From contig JAFQRC010000001.1 of NCBI GenBank assembly GCA_017410265.1, forward strand, positions 124,001 through 188,000: 64,000 nt of DNA, written 5' to 3'. The notes beneath the pieces were generated by a model. It was given only the letters and a program-made list of their open reading frames with translations, did not search any database and was not told the DNA's origin. Both the position numbers and the translations under genes were made by a program. The DNA is from Ruminococcus sp. (GTDB lineage Bacteria; Bacillota; Clostridia; Oscillospirales; Acutalibacteraceae). Positions 10,601-17,185 of the stretch are shown here, in pieces; position 1 is the first letter of the stretch, and each line of letters opens with the position of its first letter.

Positions 10601-11089
10601 GGAACGGATTACCTTGCACGCGAGGATGTGGCTGCGATTACATTCACATCGACTATTATCAGTGAATTCAAAGATATGATAAACTCGCTGAATATCGTAG
10701 TGCTTGTTATGATAATCAGTGCAGGTGCACTTGCTATAGTGGTGCTCTATAATCTTACTAATATCAATCTCGCTGAGCGAAACAGAGAGATTGCGACAAT
10801 CAAGGTCTTAGGCTTTAACTACAAAGAAACCTCGAACTTTGTATACAGAGAGAATATGATTCTTACATTTGTCGGAATACTATTCGGACTGATACTGGGT
10901 GTGTGGTTATGGAACTTTGTTGTTACGACTGTTGAGGTCGATACCGTGATGTTCGGCAAGTCTATCCACGCGTTGAGTTTCGTGCTGTCGATGCTTTTGA
11001 CGGGTGCGTTCAGTCTGGTTGTGAACTTCATTATGTTCTTCAAAATCAGAGATATTGATATGGTCGAAAGCCTCAAGTCAATTGAATAA
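7691..11089 (+). CDS. FtsX/MacB-like ABC permease with long coiled coil
   Basis: Membrane subunit (1132 residues) partnered with the preceding ATPase. One N-terminal membrane helix (about 20-40) is followed by an extracellular MacB-type core. A heptad-rich Lys/Glu/Ala coiled coil with repeated ELxxAxxEL patterns spans about 265-590. Three membrane helices of the first FtsX domain come next (LFFLLVAMLVCLTTM, FKFVVYACLAAFFGCIIG and one more). A second core and a second FtsX domain (VVLVMIISAGALAIVVLYN onwards) end the protein. Such transporters move lipoproteins or peptides, or transmit force to cell-wall hydrolases; the substrate cannot be read from sequence. It is much longer than ordinary MacB because of the coiled coil. 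Confidence 0.9.
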   Translation: MKTILFKNIFREIKNTKARFVSIMLIVALGVGFFVGVKSTSPSMERMAIDYYEETNLMDFRLVSTVGFDEEDVETISQTDGVKDVMPSNFLDATVTTGNEGRIIRLLGVPKSYNGNQSISEPVVIEGRMPQKEGEIAVENGAFSSYKLNDTVTIDENVGDTVIADNLTTLEYKIVGIVKSPMYISLERGTTTVGNGQIDEFAYIYDGCFAFERYTVVYATVDKDGKEISPFTSEYDELIDGITKNLEGVADVRAEVFTKENIDKAQKEIDDGYKELSEKKADVDKELKDAQKEIEDGEIELSSQLSSAQAQIDSGQIDIQNGRKELDAQWIEYDKAVATFNDEISKAKTELEKASAEYESGYAQVEELKDTKDTLNDKKVEVAQEAVNVVISYLSKDADPSVYETLYGYAQSMTPDNCVAVLGEVKAYLSAITQGMIDPIINPSFDKVLAGIATIDENIAKLDDAIASAEEQLLPAKEKIDAGYKELNEKEQEGSKQLALFKAELEKAEKELEDASATLEDSREQMNSAKAKGEEKLADAKTSLKEGREEADKEISKAEKELSDAQKKLDGVSKAQWIVFDRDDNPGYSGFTDNTNRVDAVASVFPLFFLLVAMLVCLTTMTRLVEEKRTEIGTFKALGYSDRSIAFKFVVYACLAAFFGCIIGCFSCIPTLPRVIYNAYGMLYNMEDKLTIVVDTLSLNVAIVAAFACCALVTFFVCYNNLHHKPATLMRPKAPKAGKRILLERITPLWKRLNFTSKITWRNLFRYKSRLFMTAIGIAGCTALMLAAFGLYNSINDVCDLQFGEICTYNTVIVSDEEKTVDEFSSLLDDLKNDDRFENRALVSQKSVSASSGKESVTSDVYLSVVENPEDFTKMFNLKNRLSGEKLTLDNDGVILTEKLAKTLSVEVGDTVTIGQEQLKMTVSGIAENYVYNYIYCSATAYEKASGEKVLYTTVFAKAHNLDVKGEKEIGTDYLAREDVAAITFTSTIISEFKDMINSLNIVVLVMIISAGALAIVVLYNLTNINLAERNREIATIKVLGFNYKETSNFVYRENMILTFVGILFGLILGVWLWNFVVTTVEVDTVMFGKSIHALSFVLSMLLTGAFSLVVNFIMFFKIRDIDMVESLKSIE

Positions 11090-11093
11090 AAAT

Positions 11094-11123
11094 AAAGCGA
11101 TGCATCTCTGCATCGCTTTTTTA
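11094..11123. terminator. Bidirectional terminator between ABC permease and thioesterase
   Basis: The stem AAAGCGATGCA / TGCATCGCTTT with a TCTC loop is followed by a T-run on the plus strand and preceded by A-rich sequence, so it can serve both convergent genes. Confidence 0.85.
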
Positions 11124-11131
11124 TTCTTGTA

Positions 11132-11515
11132 TTATAATTTAGCGTTTGTTTTTTGCATAAAGCTTTCAGCTTTGATGAGAAAACGCTCGTGGTAGGCTTT
11201 GCCGACAATACCGTGTTTATCAGTTGCTACTATCTCAAAGCACAGTCTTCTGTTATCAACTTCAGTCAGTGTGCTTTCACAGGTGACTTCAATTCCCACA
11301 GGGTCAGCCGAGAGGTGCTCAACATTTATCTTCGTGCCTACACTTGTCACACCATCCTCTAAGTGTGGTTGAACACTTTCTGCTGCTGTCTGCTCCATTA
11401 AAGCTACCATAGACGGAGTAGCGAAAACATCGAGTGTGCCACTGCCCATAACCTTTGCGGTTTTGTCATCTGTTACTTTGATAGTCAATGTGTTTTTTAT
11501 TCCTGTTTCTAACAT
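11132..11515 (-). CDS. Hotdog-fold thioesterase, FlK-like
   Basis: A 127-residue single hotdog domain resembling the fluoroacetyl-CoA thioesterase (FlK) family. Thr33, Glu41 and His67 have the same spacing (8 and 34 residues from the Thr) as the catalytic Thr42, Glu50 and His76 of FlK. TPSMVALMEQTA forms the helix and VEHLSAD carries the His. The natural substrate is probably an acyl-CoA; fluoroacetate specificity is not implied. It sits alone, convergent with the ABC permease gene. CAAGGAGTG-type sequence lies just upstream of the start. Confidence 0.85.
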   Translation of the reverse strand: MLETGIKNTLTIKVTDDKTAKVMGSGTLDVFATPSMVALMEQTAAESVQPHLEDGVTSVGTKINVEHLSADPVGIEVTCESTLTEVDNRRLCFEIVATDKHGIVGKAYHERFLIKAESFMQKTNAKL

Positions 11516-11559
11516 AATATCACTCCTTAAATATACGAGTATTATAACATTTTTACAGC

Positions 11560-11598
11560 AAAAAACAACCCCGAAAACTTTAGCTTTCGGGGTTGTGT
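11560..11598 (-). terminator. Terminator of the PepSY lipoprotein gene
   Basis: The inverted repeat ACAACCCCGAAA / TTTCGGGGTTGT is followed on the minus strand by a T-run (A-run at 11561-11565 on the plus strand). Confidence 0.85.
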
Positions 11599-11608
11599 CA
11601 GTTTATTT

Positions 11609-11998
11609 TCAGTCGTCAAGTTCTTTCTCGAAATACAGGATTTTTCCTGATTCTGCGTTTATTTCGCAATCGTAGTCGTACTTCCCGTCAGAAAAATCTA
11701 CCTCGTATTTCAGCACAATGTCATCGTAGTCAAGCTCACAGTGAAGCCCGAGTACATCTTCTTTTGAAAGCTTTGCCTTATCAAGGGCGATTTTTATAGC
11801 CTCATCGTTGCTTATCGCACCATCAGGCAAAGCAGGGGAAGAGAAATCTGTGTTAGTTTCTGAGCTGATGTTTTGAGAAGTATCCGTAGTGCTGTCTGCT
11901 GTATCGACACTATTGTTGTTTAAAACAGTAGCGGTGTTACAGCCAACAAGCAACAGTGTAAGTACAAGTGCAAGAATTAAAGCGATATGCTTTCTCAT
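11609..11998 (-). CDS. PepSY-domain lipoprotein
   Basis: A 129-residue secreted protein with a lipobox (LLLVGC, Cys20), so probably a membrane-anchored lipoprotein. A Ser/Thr/Asn-rich linker covers about 25-60. The C-terminal 65 residues match the PepSY pattern: ISNDEAIKIALDKA helix, then strands LKYEVDF, YDCEINAESGKIL. PepSY domains are thought to act outside the cell, often as inhibitors or regulators of proteases; the partner here is unknown. Single gene with its own terminator. Confidence 0.85.
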   Translation of the reverse strand: MRKHIALILALVLTLLLVGCNTATVLNNNSVDTADSTTDTSQNISSETNTDFSSPALPDGAISNDEAIKIALDKAKLSKEDVLGLHCELDYDDIVLKYEVDFSDGKYDYDCEINAESGKILYFEKELDD

Positions 11999-12057
11999 AA
12001 AACCACCTCAGTTTCTGCGATAACTATATAAGGAAAGTGATTCGACGAATTTATATC

Positions 12058-12597
12058 TTAGCCAAAATATCTCTTGAGTAAACCCTTGAAGCCTGCGCCG
12101 TGTCTAGCTTCGTCCTTAGCCATCTCGTGAACTGTGTCGTGGATAGCATCGAGGCCTAAAGCCTTTGCTCTTGTAGCAAGGTCAAGCTTACCTGCGCAAG
12201 CGCCTGTTTCAGCGTCAACTCGAAGCTCTAAGTTCTTCTTTGTTGAGTCTGTTACAACTTCGCCTAAAAGCTCAGCAAACTTTGCAGCGTGTTCAGCTTC
12301 TTCCCATGCTGCCTTTTCCCAGTAAAGACCGATTTCAGGATAGCCCTCGCGGTGAGCAACTCTAGCCATAGCAAGGTACATACCAACTTCAGAGCACTCG
12401 CCCTCGAAGTTTGCGCGTAAATCCATGATGATATCTTCAGGAGCGTCCTTAGCAATACCTACAATGTGCTCGCAAGCAAACGGAGCGTCCTCAGCCATTT
12501 TATTAAACTTCTCAGCAGGTACTTTACATACAGGACAGCTTTCAGGAGCTGTATCTCCTTCATGAACATAACCACATACTGAACAAACCCATTTCAT
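12058..12597 (-). CDS. Rubrerythrin (rubredoxin domain first)
   Basis: Peroxide-scavenging non-haem di-iron protein of anaerobes. The order is reversed relative to classical rubrerythrin: an N-terminal rubredoxin-like knuckle (CSVCGY and CPVC pairs, residues 4-25), then a ferritin-like four-helix domain with Glu/His ligands ([27 protein letters not shown]). Start chosen at ATG 12597, which has GGAGGAAAAG upstream; a TTG 15 bases earlier overlaps that site. The PerR-like repressor gene lies directly upstream on the same strand with 19 bases between, a classical peroxide-response pairing. Confidence 0.95.
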   Translation of the reverse strand: MKWVCSVCGYVHEGDTAPESCPVCKVPAEKFNKMAEDAPFACEHIVGIAKDAPEDIIMDLRANFEGECSEVGMYLAMARVAHREGYPEIGLYWEKAAWEEAEHAAKFAELLGEVVTDSTKKNLELRVDAETGACAGKLDLATRAKALGLDAIHDTVHEMAKDEARHGAGFKGLLKRYFG

Positions 12598-12616
12598 AAT
12601 CTTTTCCTCCAAAATT

Positions 12617-13000
12617 TTAATTTTTCGAGCATTTACTGCATATGCCGTAAAATACTACATTTTTTCTGTTAATTTCAAAGCCACTTTTGAAAAGCTCTTT
12701 TTCAAGAGGGGATAGCTCGCTTTGATGCAAATCAAAAACACCTGAGCATTTCTCACATATAAAGTGAGCGTGGTCGCTGACATCAGCGTCGATTCTCTCC
12801 TCGCCGTCAACACTAGCAACCGAAACCACCTTTCCTTGTTCTTTGAAAAGTGCTATATTGCGGTACACAGTGCCTAAACTGAGGTCCGGAATCTCGTCTT
12901 TGAGCCTATCGTAGACCCAGCGTGCGCTCGGGTGAGCCTTGGTGCTAGCTATCGTTTTGAAAATAGCTTCTCTTTTAGAGCTGAAATTGTGACCTTTCAT
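12617..13000 (-). CDS. perR: Fur-family peroxide regulator, PerR-like
   Basis: A 127-residue DNA-binding repressor. The N-terminal winged helix contains [11 protein letters not shown] and [11 protein letters not shown]. The regulatory metal site matches PerR: His in HPSA, Asp/His/His in [10 protein letters not shown], and an Asp in GVFDLH, the position that distinguishes PerR from Fur. Two CxxC pairs (CEKC, CSKC) form the structural zinc site. Start set at ATG 13000, which has GAGGAGG about 8 bases upstream; earlier in-frame codons overlap that site. It is transcribed with rubrerythrin, which it probably represses until peroxide oxidises its His ligands. Confidence 0.88.
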   Translation of the reverse strand: MKGHNFSSKREAIFKTIASTKAHPSARWVYDRLKDEIPDLSLGTVYRNIALFKEQGKVVSVASVDGEERIDADVSDHAHFICEKCSGVFDLHQSELSPLEKELFKSGFEINRKNVVFYGICSKCSKN

Positions 13001-13047
13001 AAGGGCCACCTCCTCAAAAACAGTAATCATTCCTGTTTTCTGTTACT

Positions 13048-13076
13048 ACTATAGCATATATCGAACGACTTGTAAA
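13048..13076 (-). promoter_or_regulatory. Probable promoter of perR-rubrerythrin
   Basis: On the minus strand, TTTACA, 17-base spacer, TATAGT. I could not identify a clear PerR box palindrome here. Confidence 0.6.
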
Positions 13077-13175
13077 TAGTTTTTTGGAATATTTTTCATA
13101 TTTTTTTCGTATTATCTATTGGTAAAAGAGCGAAATTTTGCTAGAACTTTTACAAATAAGGTTTTGGAGGAAGAT

Positions 13176-13718
13176 ATGCCTAAAGTATTTTTAAGCCCGT
13201 CGCTACAGGAGTTTAACCCGTATGTCGGCGGAGGAAATGAGGAGTATTATATGAATCTGGTGGCGGACGCGATGGAGCCGTACTTAAGAGCGTCGGGGAT
13301 TGACTTTGAGAGAAACGACCCGTCGCAAACTCTGTCACAGGCAATAGCGCAGTCAAATGCGTCGGGGAGTGATCTGCATTTTGCTATTCACTCAAATGCC
13401 GCGGGAGAGGCAAATTCAGGTCAGGTGAGAGGAGTTGAGTTTTATTACTATCCTAGTAGTGTGAACGGAGAGAGATTCGCTAATATTCTCAGTGAGAATT
13501 ATAAAGATGTCTATCCTGACGATAGTAAAATCCGAAATATCCCGACCACAACGCTTGCTGAAACACGAAGAACAAGTGCGCCCGCTGTACTAGCTGAGGT
13601 CGCGTATCACGATAATGTACAAGACGCTCAGTTTATCAGGGATAACATAGATAATATCGCCAGAAGCTTTGCTCAGAGTATCGCTAATTATTTTAATGTA
13701 CCATTTGTAGAGCCGTAA
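13176..13718 (+). CDS. N-acetylmuramoyl-L-alanine amidase, Amidase_3 family variant
   Basis: Peptidoglycan amidase domain of 180 residues with no signal peptide. It begins with FLSPSLQEFN where classical members have the zinc-binding DPGHGG, but retains GGNEEYYMN (Glu), HFAIHSN (His) and AEVAYHDN (Glu/His). The SPS.QEYN-type start is, as I recall, a recurrent clostridial and phage-like variant, so it is probably a real subfamily rather than a damaged enzyme. Start at ATG 13176, preceded by GGAGGAAGAT; the frame stays open upstream but has no ribosome site. No holin or phage genes are nearby. Confidence 0.8.
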   Translation: MPKVFLSPSLQEFNPYVGGGNEEYYMNLVADAMEPYLRASGIDFERNDPSQTLSQAIAQSNASGSDLHFAIHSNAAGEANSGQVRGVEFYYYPSSVNGERFANILSENYKDVYPDDSKIRNIPTTTLAETRRTSAPAVLAEVAYHDNVQDAQFIRDNIDNIARSFAQSIANYFNVPFVEP

Positions 13719-13789
13719 CATATGTAACGCTTGAAATATGCGGTAAATGATGTATAATAAAGAGTACATTGAAATTTGCGAGGGATACT

Positions 13790-14449
13790 ATGAATACATT
13801 GGATATGAAAAAGATAGAGAAAACTATCTCTAATTTAAAAAGAAATAATATGCTCGGTTTTTACTGCGAAACTAAAGAAGAGGCACTTGAAAAAGTTCTT
13901 TCACTTTTAAACGAGGGTGATACTGTCACAAACGGCGGGTCTGAAACTCTCAAAGAAATCGGTGCTATCGACGCGGTGAAAAACGGTAACTTCAACTATG
14001 TTGACAGAAGTGCGGCAGGCTCAAAAGAAGAAGCCGAGGAGCTTATGAGAGAAGCGTACTTTGCTGATGCGTATCTCACCAGCTCAAACGCTGTCACAGA
14101 ATACGGCGAGCTTTATAATGTTGACGGTAACTCTAACCGTGTTTCAGCTATTCTTTACGGACCAAAGAGCGTTATCGTTGTCTGCGGTTACAACAAAATC
14201 GTCAAGAATTTTGACGAGGCTGTGTACAGAGTAAAGACTCAGGCCGCTCCTCCTAACACAAAAAGACTCCACACAGGAGCATACTGTGAAACAGCTGGCG
14301 AATGTCTGTCCTGCGGAAGTGACGGCTCGTTTATGTGCGATGGTTGTCGCGGTGACGGCAGAATCTGCTGTAACTATGTTGTGTGCGCTCAGCAGCGCCA
14401 CAAGGATAGAATCAAGGTTATTCTCGTTGGAGAAAAGCTCGGATATTGA
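13790..14449 (+). CDS. LUD-domain protein (LutC/YkgG-like)
   Basis: A 219-residue protein of the LUD (lactate utilization, formerly DUF162) family. Typical features are SNLKRNNMLGFYCETKEEAL, the nucleotide-binding-like VTNGGSETL, and ADAYLTSSNAVTEYGEL. A Cys-rich C-terminal region (CLSCGSDGSFMCDGCRGDGRICC) could bind a metal or Fe-S cluster. The family includes LutC of the lactate oxidase complex, but lutA and lutB partners are absent here, so a lactate role is not supported. Start at ATG 13790, with GAGGG upstream. Confidence 0.75.
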   Translation: MNTLDMKKIEKTISNLKRNNMLGFYCETKEEALEKVLSLLNEGDTVTNGGSETLKEIGAIDAVKNGNFNYVDRSAAGSKEEAEELMREAYFADAYLTSSNAVTEYGELYNVDGNSNRVSAILYGPKSVIVVCGYNKIVKNFDEAVYRVKTQAAPPNTKRLHTGAYCETAGECLSCGSDGSFMCDGCRGDGRICCNYVVCAQQRHKDRIKVILVGEKLGY

Positions 14450-14463
14450 TATTTGTACTATGT

Positions 14464-14490
14464 ATGCAGTCCCTTTTTTGGGGACTGCAT
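14464..14490. terminator. Hairpin between LUD gene and Asn/Gln repeat gene
   Basis: ATGCAGTCCC / GGGACTGCAT with a seven-base loop, located between two convergent stop codons. There is no good T-run on either strand, so it may be a weak terminator or a stability element. Confidence 0.4.
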
Positions 14491-14494
14491 ATGA

Positions 14495-14671
14495 TTATCT
14501 GTTCTGATTATTGTTCTGGTTTCTGTTCTGGTTGTTAGACTGGTTTCTGTTCTGATTGTTGTTCTGATTGTTAGACTGGTTATTATTCTGATTTCTGTTC
14601 TGGTTATTAGACTGATTGTTATTCTGATTTCTGTTCTGGTTGTTTGACTGATTGTTATTCTGGTTGTACAT
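14495..14671 (-). CDS. Asn/Gln-rich tandem-repeat small protein
   Basis: A 58-residue protein made almost only of Asn, Gln, Arg and Ser, in repeated units such as NQNNNQSNNQNR. The ATG at 14671 has a strong GGGAGGTG site 7-8 bases upstream, which argues for translation. I know of no defined family. It has no membrane segment or cysteine and should be disordered or aggregation-prone; the DNA is itself a short-period repeat, so length may vary between strains. It is divergent from the RsmF-like gene. Function unknown; spore-coat or matrix roles are only guesses. Confidence 0.6.
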   Translation of the reverse strand: MYNQNNNQSNNQNRNQNNNQSNNQNRNQNNNQSNNQNNNQNRNQSNNQNRNQNNNQNR

Positions 14672-14724
14672 TTGATACACCTCCCTTTGGAGATAGTATC
14701 TGCTAAAATGAAGGGTTTATACTT

Positions 14725-16092
14725 ATGAACGAATTTCTCAAAAAAATGAAAGATTTGTTGCAAAGTGAATATGATGAGTTTTTGCTGTCACAGGAAAAAC
14801 CTGCTTTCAAAGGAATGAGAGTGAACACCCTGAAAGCTAAGAGTGATGATGTTTTGCAGAAATTGCCTTTTGTCAGAAATAAAACTCCGTTTTTTAGAGA
14901 CGGATATTATGTCGACAGTGACGCAGAGCACATCGGTACTCATCCGTTTCATCACGCAGGCGCTGTATATATGCAGGAGCCGTCAGCGATGTCTGCGGTT
15001 ACTATGCTGGGTGTGAAGAAGGGGGACAAGGTACTCGACCTTTGTGCGGCACCCGGTTCAAAGACTACGCAGATTGCTCAAAGCTTAAATGGCACAGGAC
15101 TTTTGTGGTCGAATGAAATCGTCAGGAGTAGAGCTAATATTCTTTTACAGAATTTAGAACGGTGCGGAGTGAGAAACGCGGTAGTGTCGTCTAACTCTCC
15201 TGAGAATCTGTGCCCTGCGCTTATGGGCTTTTTTGATAAAATTTTAGTAGATGCGCCTTGTTCGGGCGAGGGAATGTTTCGAAAGGACAAGGACGCGTTG
15301 AGCGAATGGTCACCTGAGCATGTTCTCTCGTGTGCTAACCGCCAGCTTCATATCCTAAACAGCGCAAAGGTAGCACTGAAAGCAGGCGGTGAAATGGTGT
15401 ATTCTACCTGCACATTTTCAAAAGAAGAAAACGAAGGTGTTGTAGAGAAATTTTTAGAACAAAATCCCGAGTTTGAGCTGATTGACAGCGGGGAGGATTT
15501 CGGTAGAAATACTCTGAAGTTTGCGAAAAGGATTTTTCCGATGGACGGTGGCGAGGGTCACTTCGCGGCAAAATTCAGAAAGAATTATACTCCCGATACA
15601 GAGTGTCCGATTATTATAGATAAAAAGAAAAAGCGTAAGAGTAAACCCGCTATGCAACCAGCGGACAAGGGTGCGTATGATTTTTTGAACACCATTTTCG
15701 ATGAAAACGAATACAGAAATCTCTACCTGGTAGGGGACAAGGTGTACGCGCTAAGCGATGAGCTGAAAGAGCTTTTGGAATATGACCTTGATTTGAGAAA
15801 GCTGTGTGTCATCAAAACGGGAGTTGAGGTGCTCATAAATTTAGGCAAGCGATACGAGCCTTGCCACAATGCGTTTTCTGCGTGTAGTGTAAAAGGTGCG
15901 AAAAACGTCGTAAACCTTGACATTGAGGATGAAAGATTGTATAAATTTTTACATGGGGAAGAGATAAAAATCGACTCCGATATAAAAGGATATACGCTGG
16001 TTTGTGTAGAAAATATCCCGCTTTCATTTGGTAAGTGTAGCGGTGGGAATTTAAAGAACAAGTACCCTAAGGGACTGAGGAATAATGGATAA
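14725..16092 (+). CDS. RsmF/NOL1-NOP2-Sun family rRNA m5C methyltransferase
   Basis: SAM-dependent cytosine-C5 methyltransferase acting on 16S rRNA. The N-terminal domain has MRVNTLKAK. The SAM motif is LDLCAAPGSKTTQIAQ. The two characteristic cysteines are in VDAPCSGEGMFRKD and YSTCTFSKEENEGVV (catalytic). The C-terminal third (about 300-455) is the extended region found in RsmF/YebU-like proteins and probably binds RNA. RsmB is less likely because the N-terminal NusB-like domain is missing. Its end overlaps the rsmA start by 8 bases, so the two rRNA methyltransferases are translationally coupled. Confidence 0.9.
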   Translation: MNEFLKKMKDLLQSEYDEFLLSQEKPAFKGMRVNTLKAKSDDVLQKLPFVRNKTPFFRDGYYVDSDAEHIGTHPFHHAGAVYMQEPSAMSAVTMLGVKKGDKVLDLCAAPGSKTTQIAQSLNGTGLLWSNEIVRSRANILLQNLERCGVRNAVVSSNSPENLCPALMGFFDKILVDAPCSGEGMFRKDKDALSEWSPEHVLSCANRQLHILNSAKVALKAGGEMVYSTCTFSKEENEGVVEKFLEQNPEFELIDSGEDFGRNTLKFAKRIFPMDGGEGHFAAKFRKNYTPDTECPIIIDKKKKRKSKPAMQPADKGAYDFLNTIFDENEYRNLYLVGDKVYALSDELKELLEYDLDLRKLCVIKTGVEVLINLGKRYEPCHNAFSACSVKGAKNVVNLDIEDERLYKFLHGEEIKIDSDIKGYTLVCVENIPLSFGKCSGGNLKNKYPKGLRNNG

Positions 16093-16948
16093 TCTGACTA
16101 ATATTCTGACAATTAAAGATTTGCTGAGTCGCCACGGGTTTACTTTTTCAAAGGCACTGGGACAGAACTTTCTGATTAACCCGTCTGTGTGTCCGAGAAT
16201 GGCTGAGTTCTGCGGAGCACAAAAAGGCGTCGGTGTTATCGAAGTCGGTCCGGGCTTTGGAGTGCTGACTCACGAGCTTTGTAAACTGGCTGACAAGGTA
16301 GTGAGCATTGAGCTTGATAAACGACTGATGCCAGTGCTGAAAGAGACTATGGCAGAGCACAGTAATTTTAAGGTTATTAACGAAGATATACTTAAAATAG
16401 ATTTACACAAGCTGATAGAAGACGAATTTAAGGGTATGAGAGTTGTGGTGTGCGCTAATTTGCCGTACTACATCACTTCGCCTGTTATTATGAAACTGCT
16501 TGAAGAAAAGCTAGACATTGAGGCTATCACCGTTATGGTGCAGAAAGAGGCAGCGCTTAGGCTTTGTGCAAAAGTGGGTACGCGCGACAGCTCGGCTATC
16601 ACGGTAGCGGTGAATTACTACAGCGAACCGAAGCTTCTGTTTCATGTCAGTTCAGGTTCTTTTATGCCTGCACCAAAGGTCGATTCAGCTGTTATCAGAC
16701 TTGACATAAGCGGAAAGCCAAGGGTAAAATGTAAGAATGAAAAGATGTTCTTTAGGGTAGTGAAAGCTGCGTTTTCTCAGCGCAGAAAAACGGTGCTCAA
16801 TTCAATCTCTAGCGGTATGGGAATAGCTAAAGTTGATGTTGAAAGCGCTCTTGCTGATAGCTCGATTTCACTAAACTCAAGGGCGGAACAGCTGACACTT
16901 GAAGATTTTTCAAAAATTGCAGACAGCTTGTATGATAGGGGGAAATAA
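16085..16948 (+). CDS. rsmA: 16S rRNA A1518/A1519 dimethyltransferase RsmA (KsgA)
   Basis: Universal 30S maturation enzyme that dimethylates two adenines in helix 45. Motifs: KALGQNFL at the N-terminus, VIEVGPGFGVLT (SAM motif I), SIELDK, and the NLPYYIT catalytic motif. The C-terminal helical domain contains VKAAFSQRRKTVLNSI. Length 287, normal. It starts inside the preceding methyltransferase gene. Confidence 0.97.
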   Translation: MDNLTNILTIKDLLSRHGFTFSKALGQNFLINPSVCPRMAEFCGAQKGVGVIEVGPGFGVLTHELCKLADKVVSIELDKRLMPVLKETMAEHSNFKVINEDILKIDLHKLIEDEFKGMRVVVCANLPYYITSPVIMKLLEEKLDIEAITVMVQKEAALRLCAKVGTRDSSAITVAVNYYSEPKLLFHVSSGSFMPAPKVDSAVIRLDISGKPRVKCKNEKMFFRVVKAAFSQRRKTVLNSISSGMGIAKVDVESALADSSISLNSRAEQLTLEDFSKIADSLYDRGK

Positions 16949-16950
16949 AG

Positions 16951-17127
16951 ATGCTTAAAAAGTTGATATTACTGAGTGGCTTACTTTTTGTGTGCATAGT
17001 GCTGATGGCAGTTTCCTTGCTCATTGATGCTCAGACTTTCGGACAGATAAGCAGTTACATCGCTATCGCGTGCGTGGTAGTTTCCCTCATTGGCGTTCTC
17101 ATAATGCTCAGAAGAAATAAGTTTTAA
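16951..17127 (+). CDS. Small two-helix membrane protein
   Basis: A 58-residue protein starting 2 bases after the rsmA stop, with AGGGGGAAATAAAG just upstream. Two hydrophobic helices (about 5-25 and 36-53) are separated by a short polar turn (DAQTFGQ) and end with RRNKF. It is followed at once by a strong terminator, so it is the last gene of the rsmF-like/rsmA operon. I do not recognise a family. Confidence 0.65.
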   Translation: MLKKLILLSGLLFVCIVLMAVSLLIDAQTFGQISSYIAIACVVVSLIGVLIMLRRNKF

Positions 17128-17142
17128 TAAAGAAGCAAAAAT

Positions 17143-17174
17143 TAAGGACTGACCGTTGTGGTCAGTCCTTTTTT
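17143..17174 (+). terminator. Terminator of the rsmF-like/rsmA operon
   Basis: AAGGACTGACC / GGTCAGTCCTT hairpin followed by a T-run. It also lies just beyond the argS stop codon and could act on that strand. Confidence 0.9.
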
Positions 17175-17185
17175 AGTGTTATAAA

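Noticed and set aside
13176..13718. Prophage lysis gene
   Set aside because: The amidase has no holin, tail or other phage genes around it and is flanked by ordinary chromosomal genes.
14458..14763. Second minus-strand frame through the Asn/Gln repeat (Thr/Ile/Arg-rich)
   Set aside because: It is the +1 reading of the same repeat and runs into the RsmF-like gene; the frame with the strong ribosome site is the Asn/Gln one.
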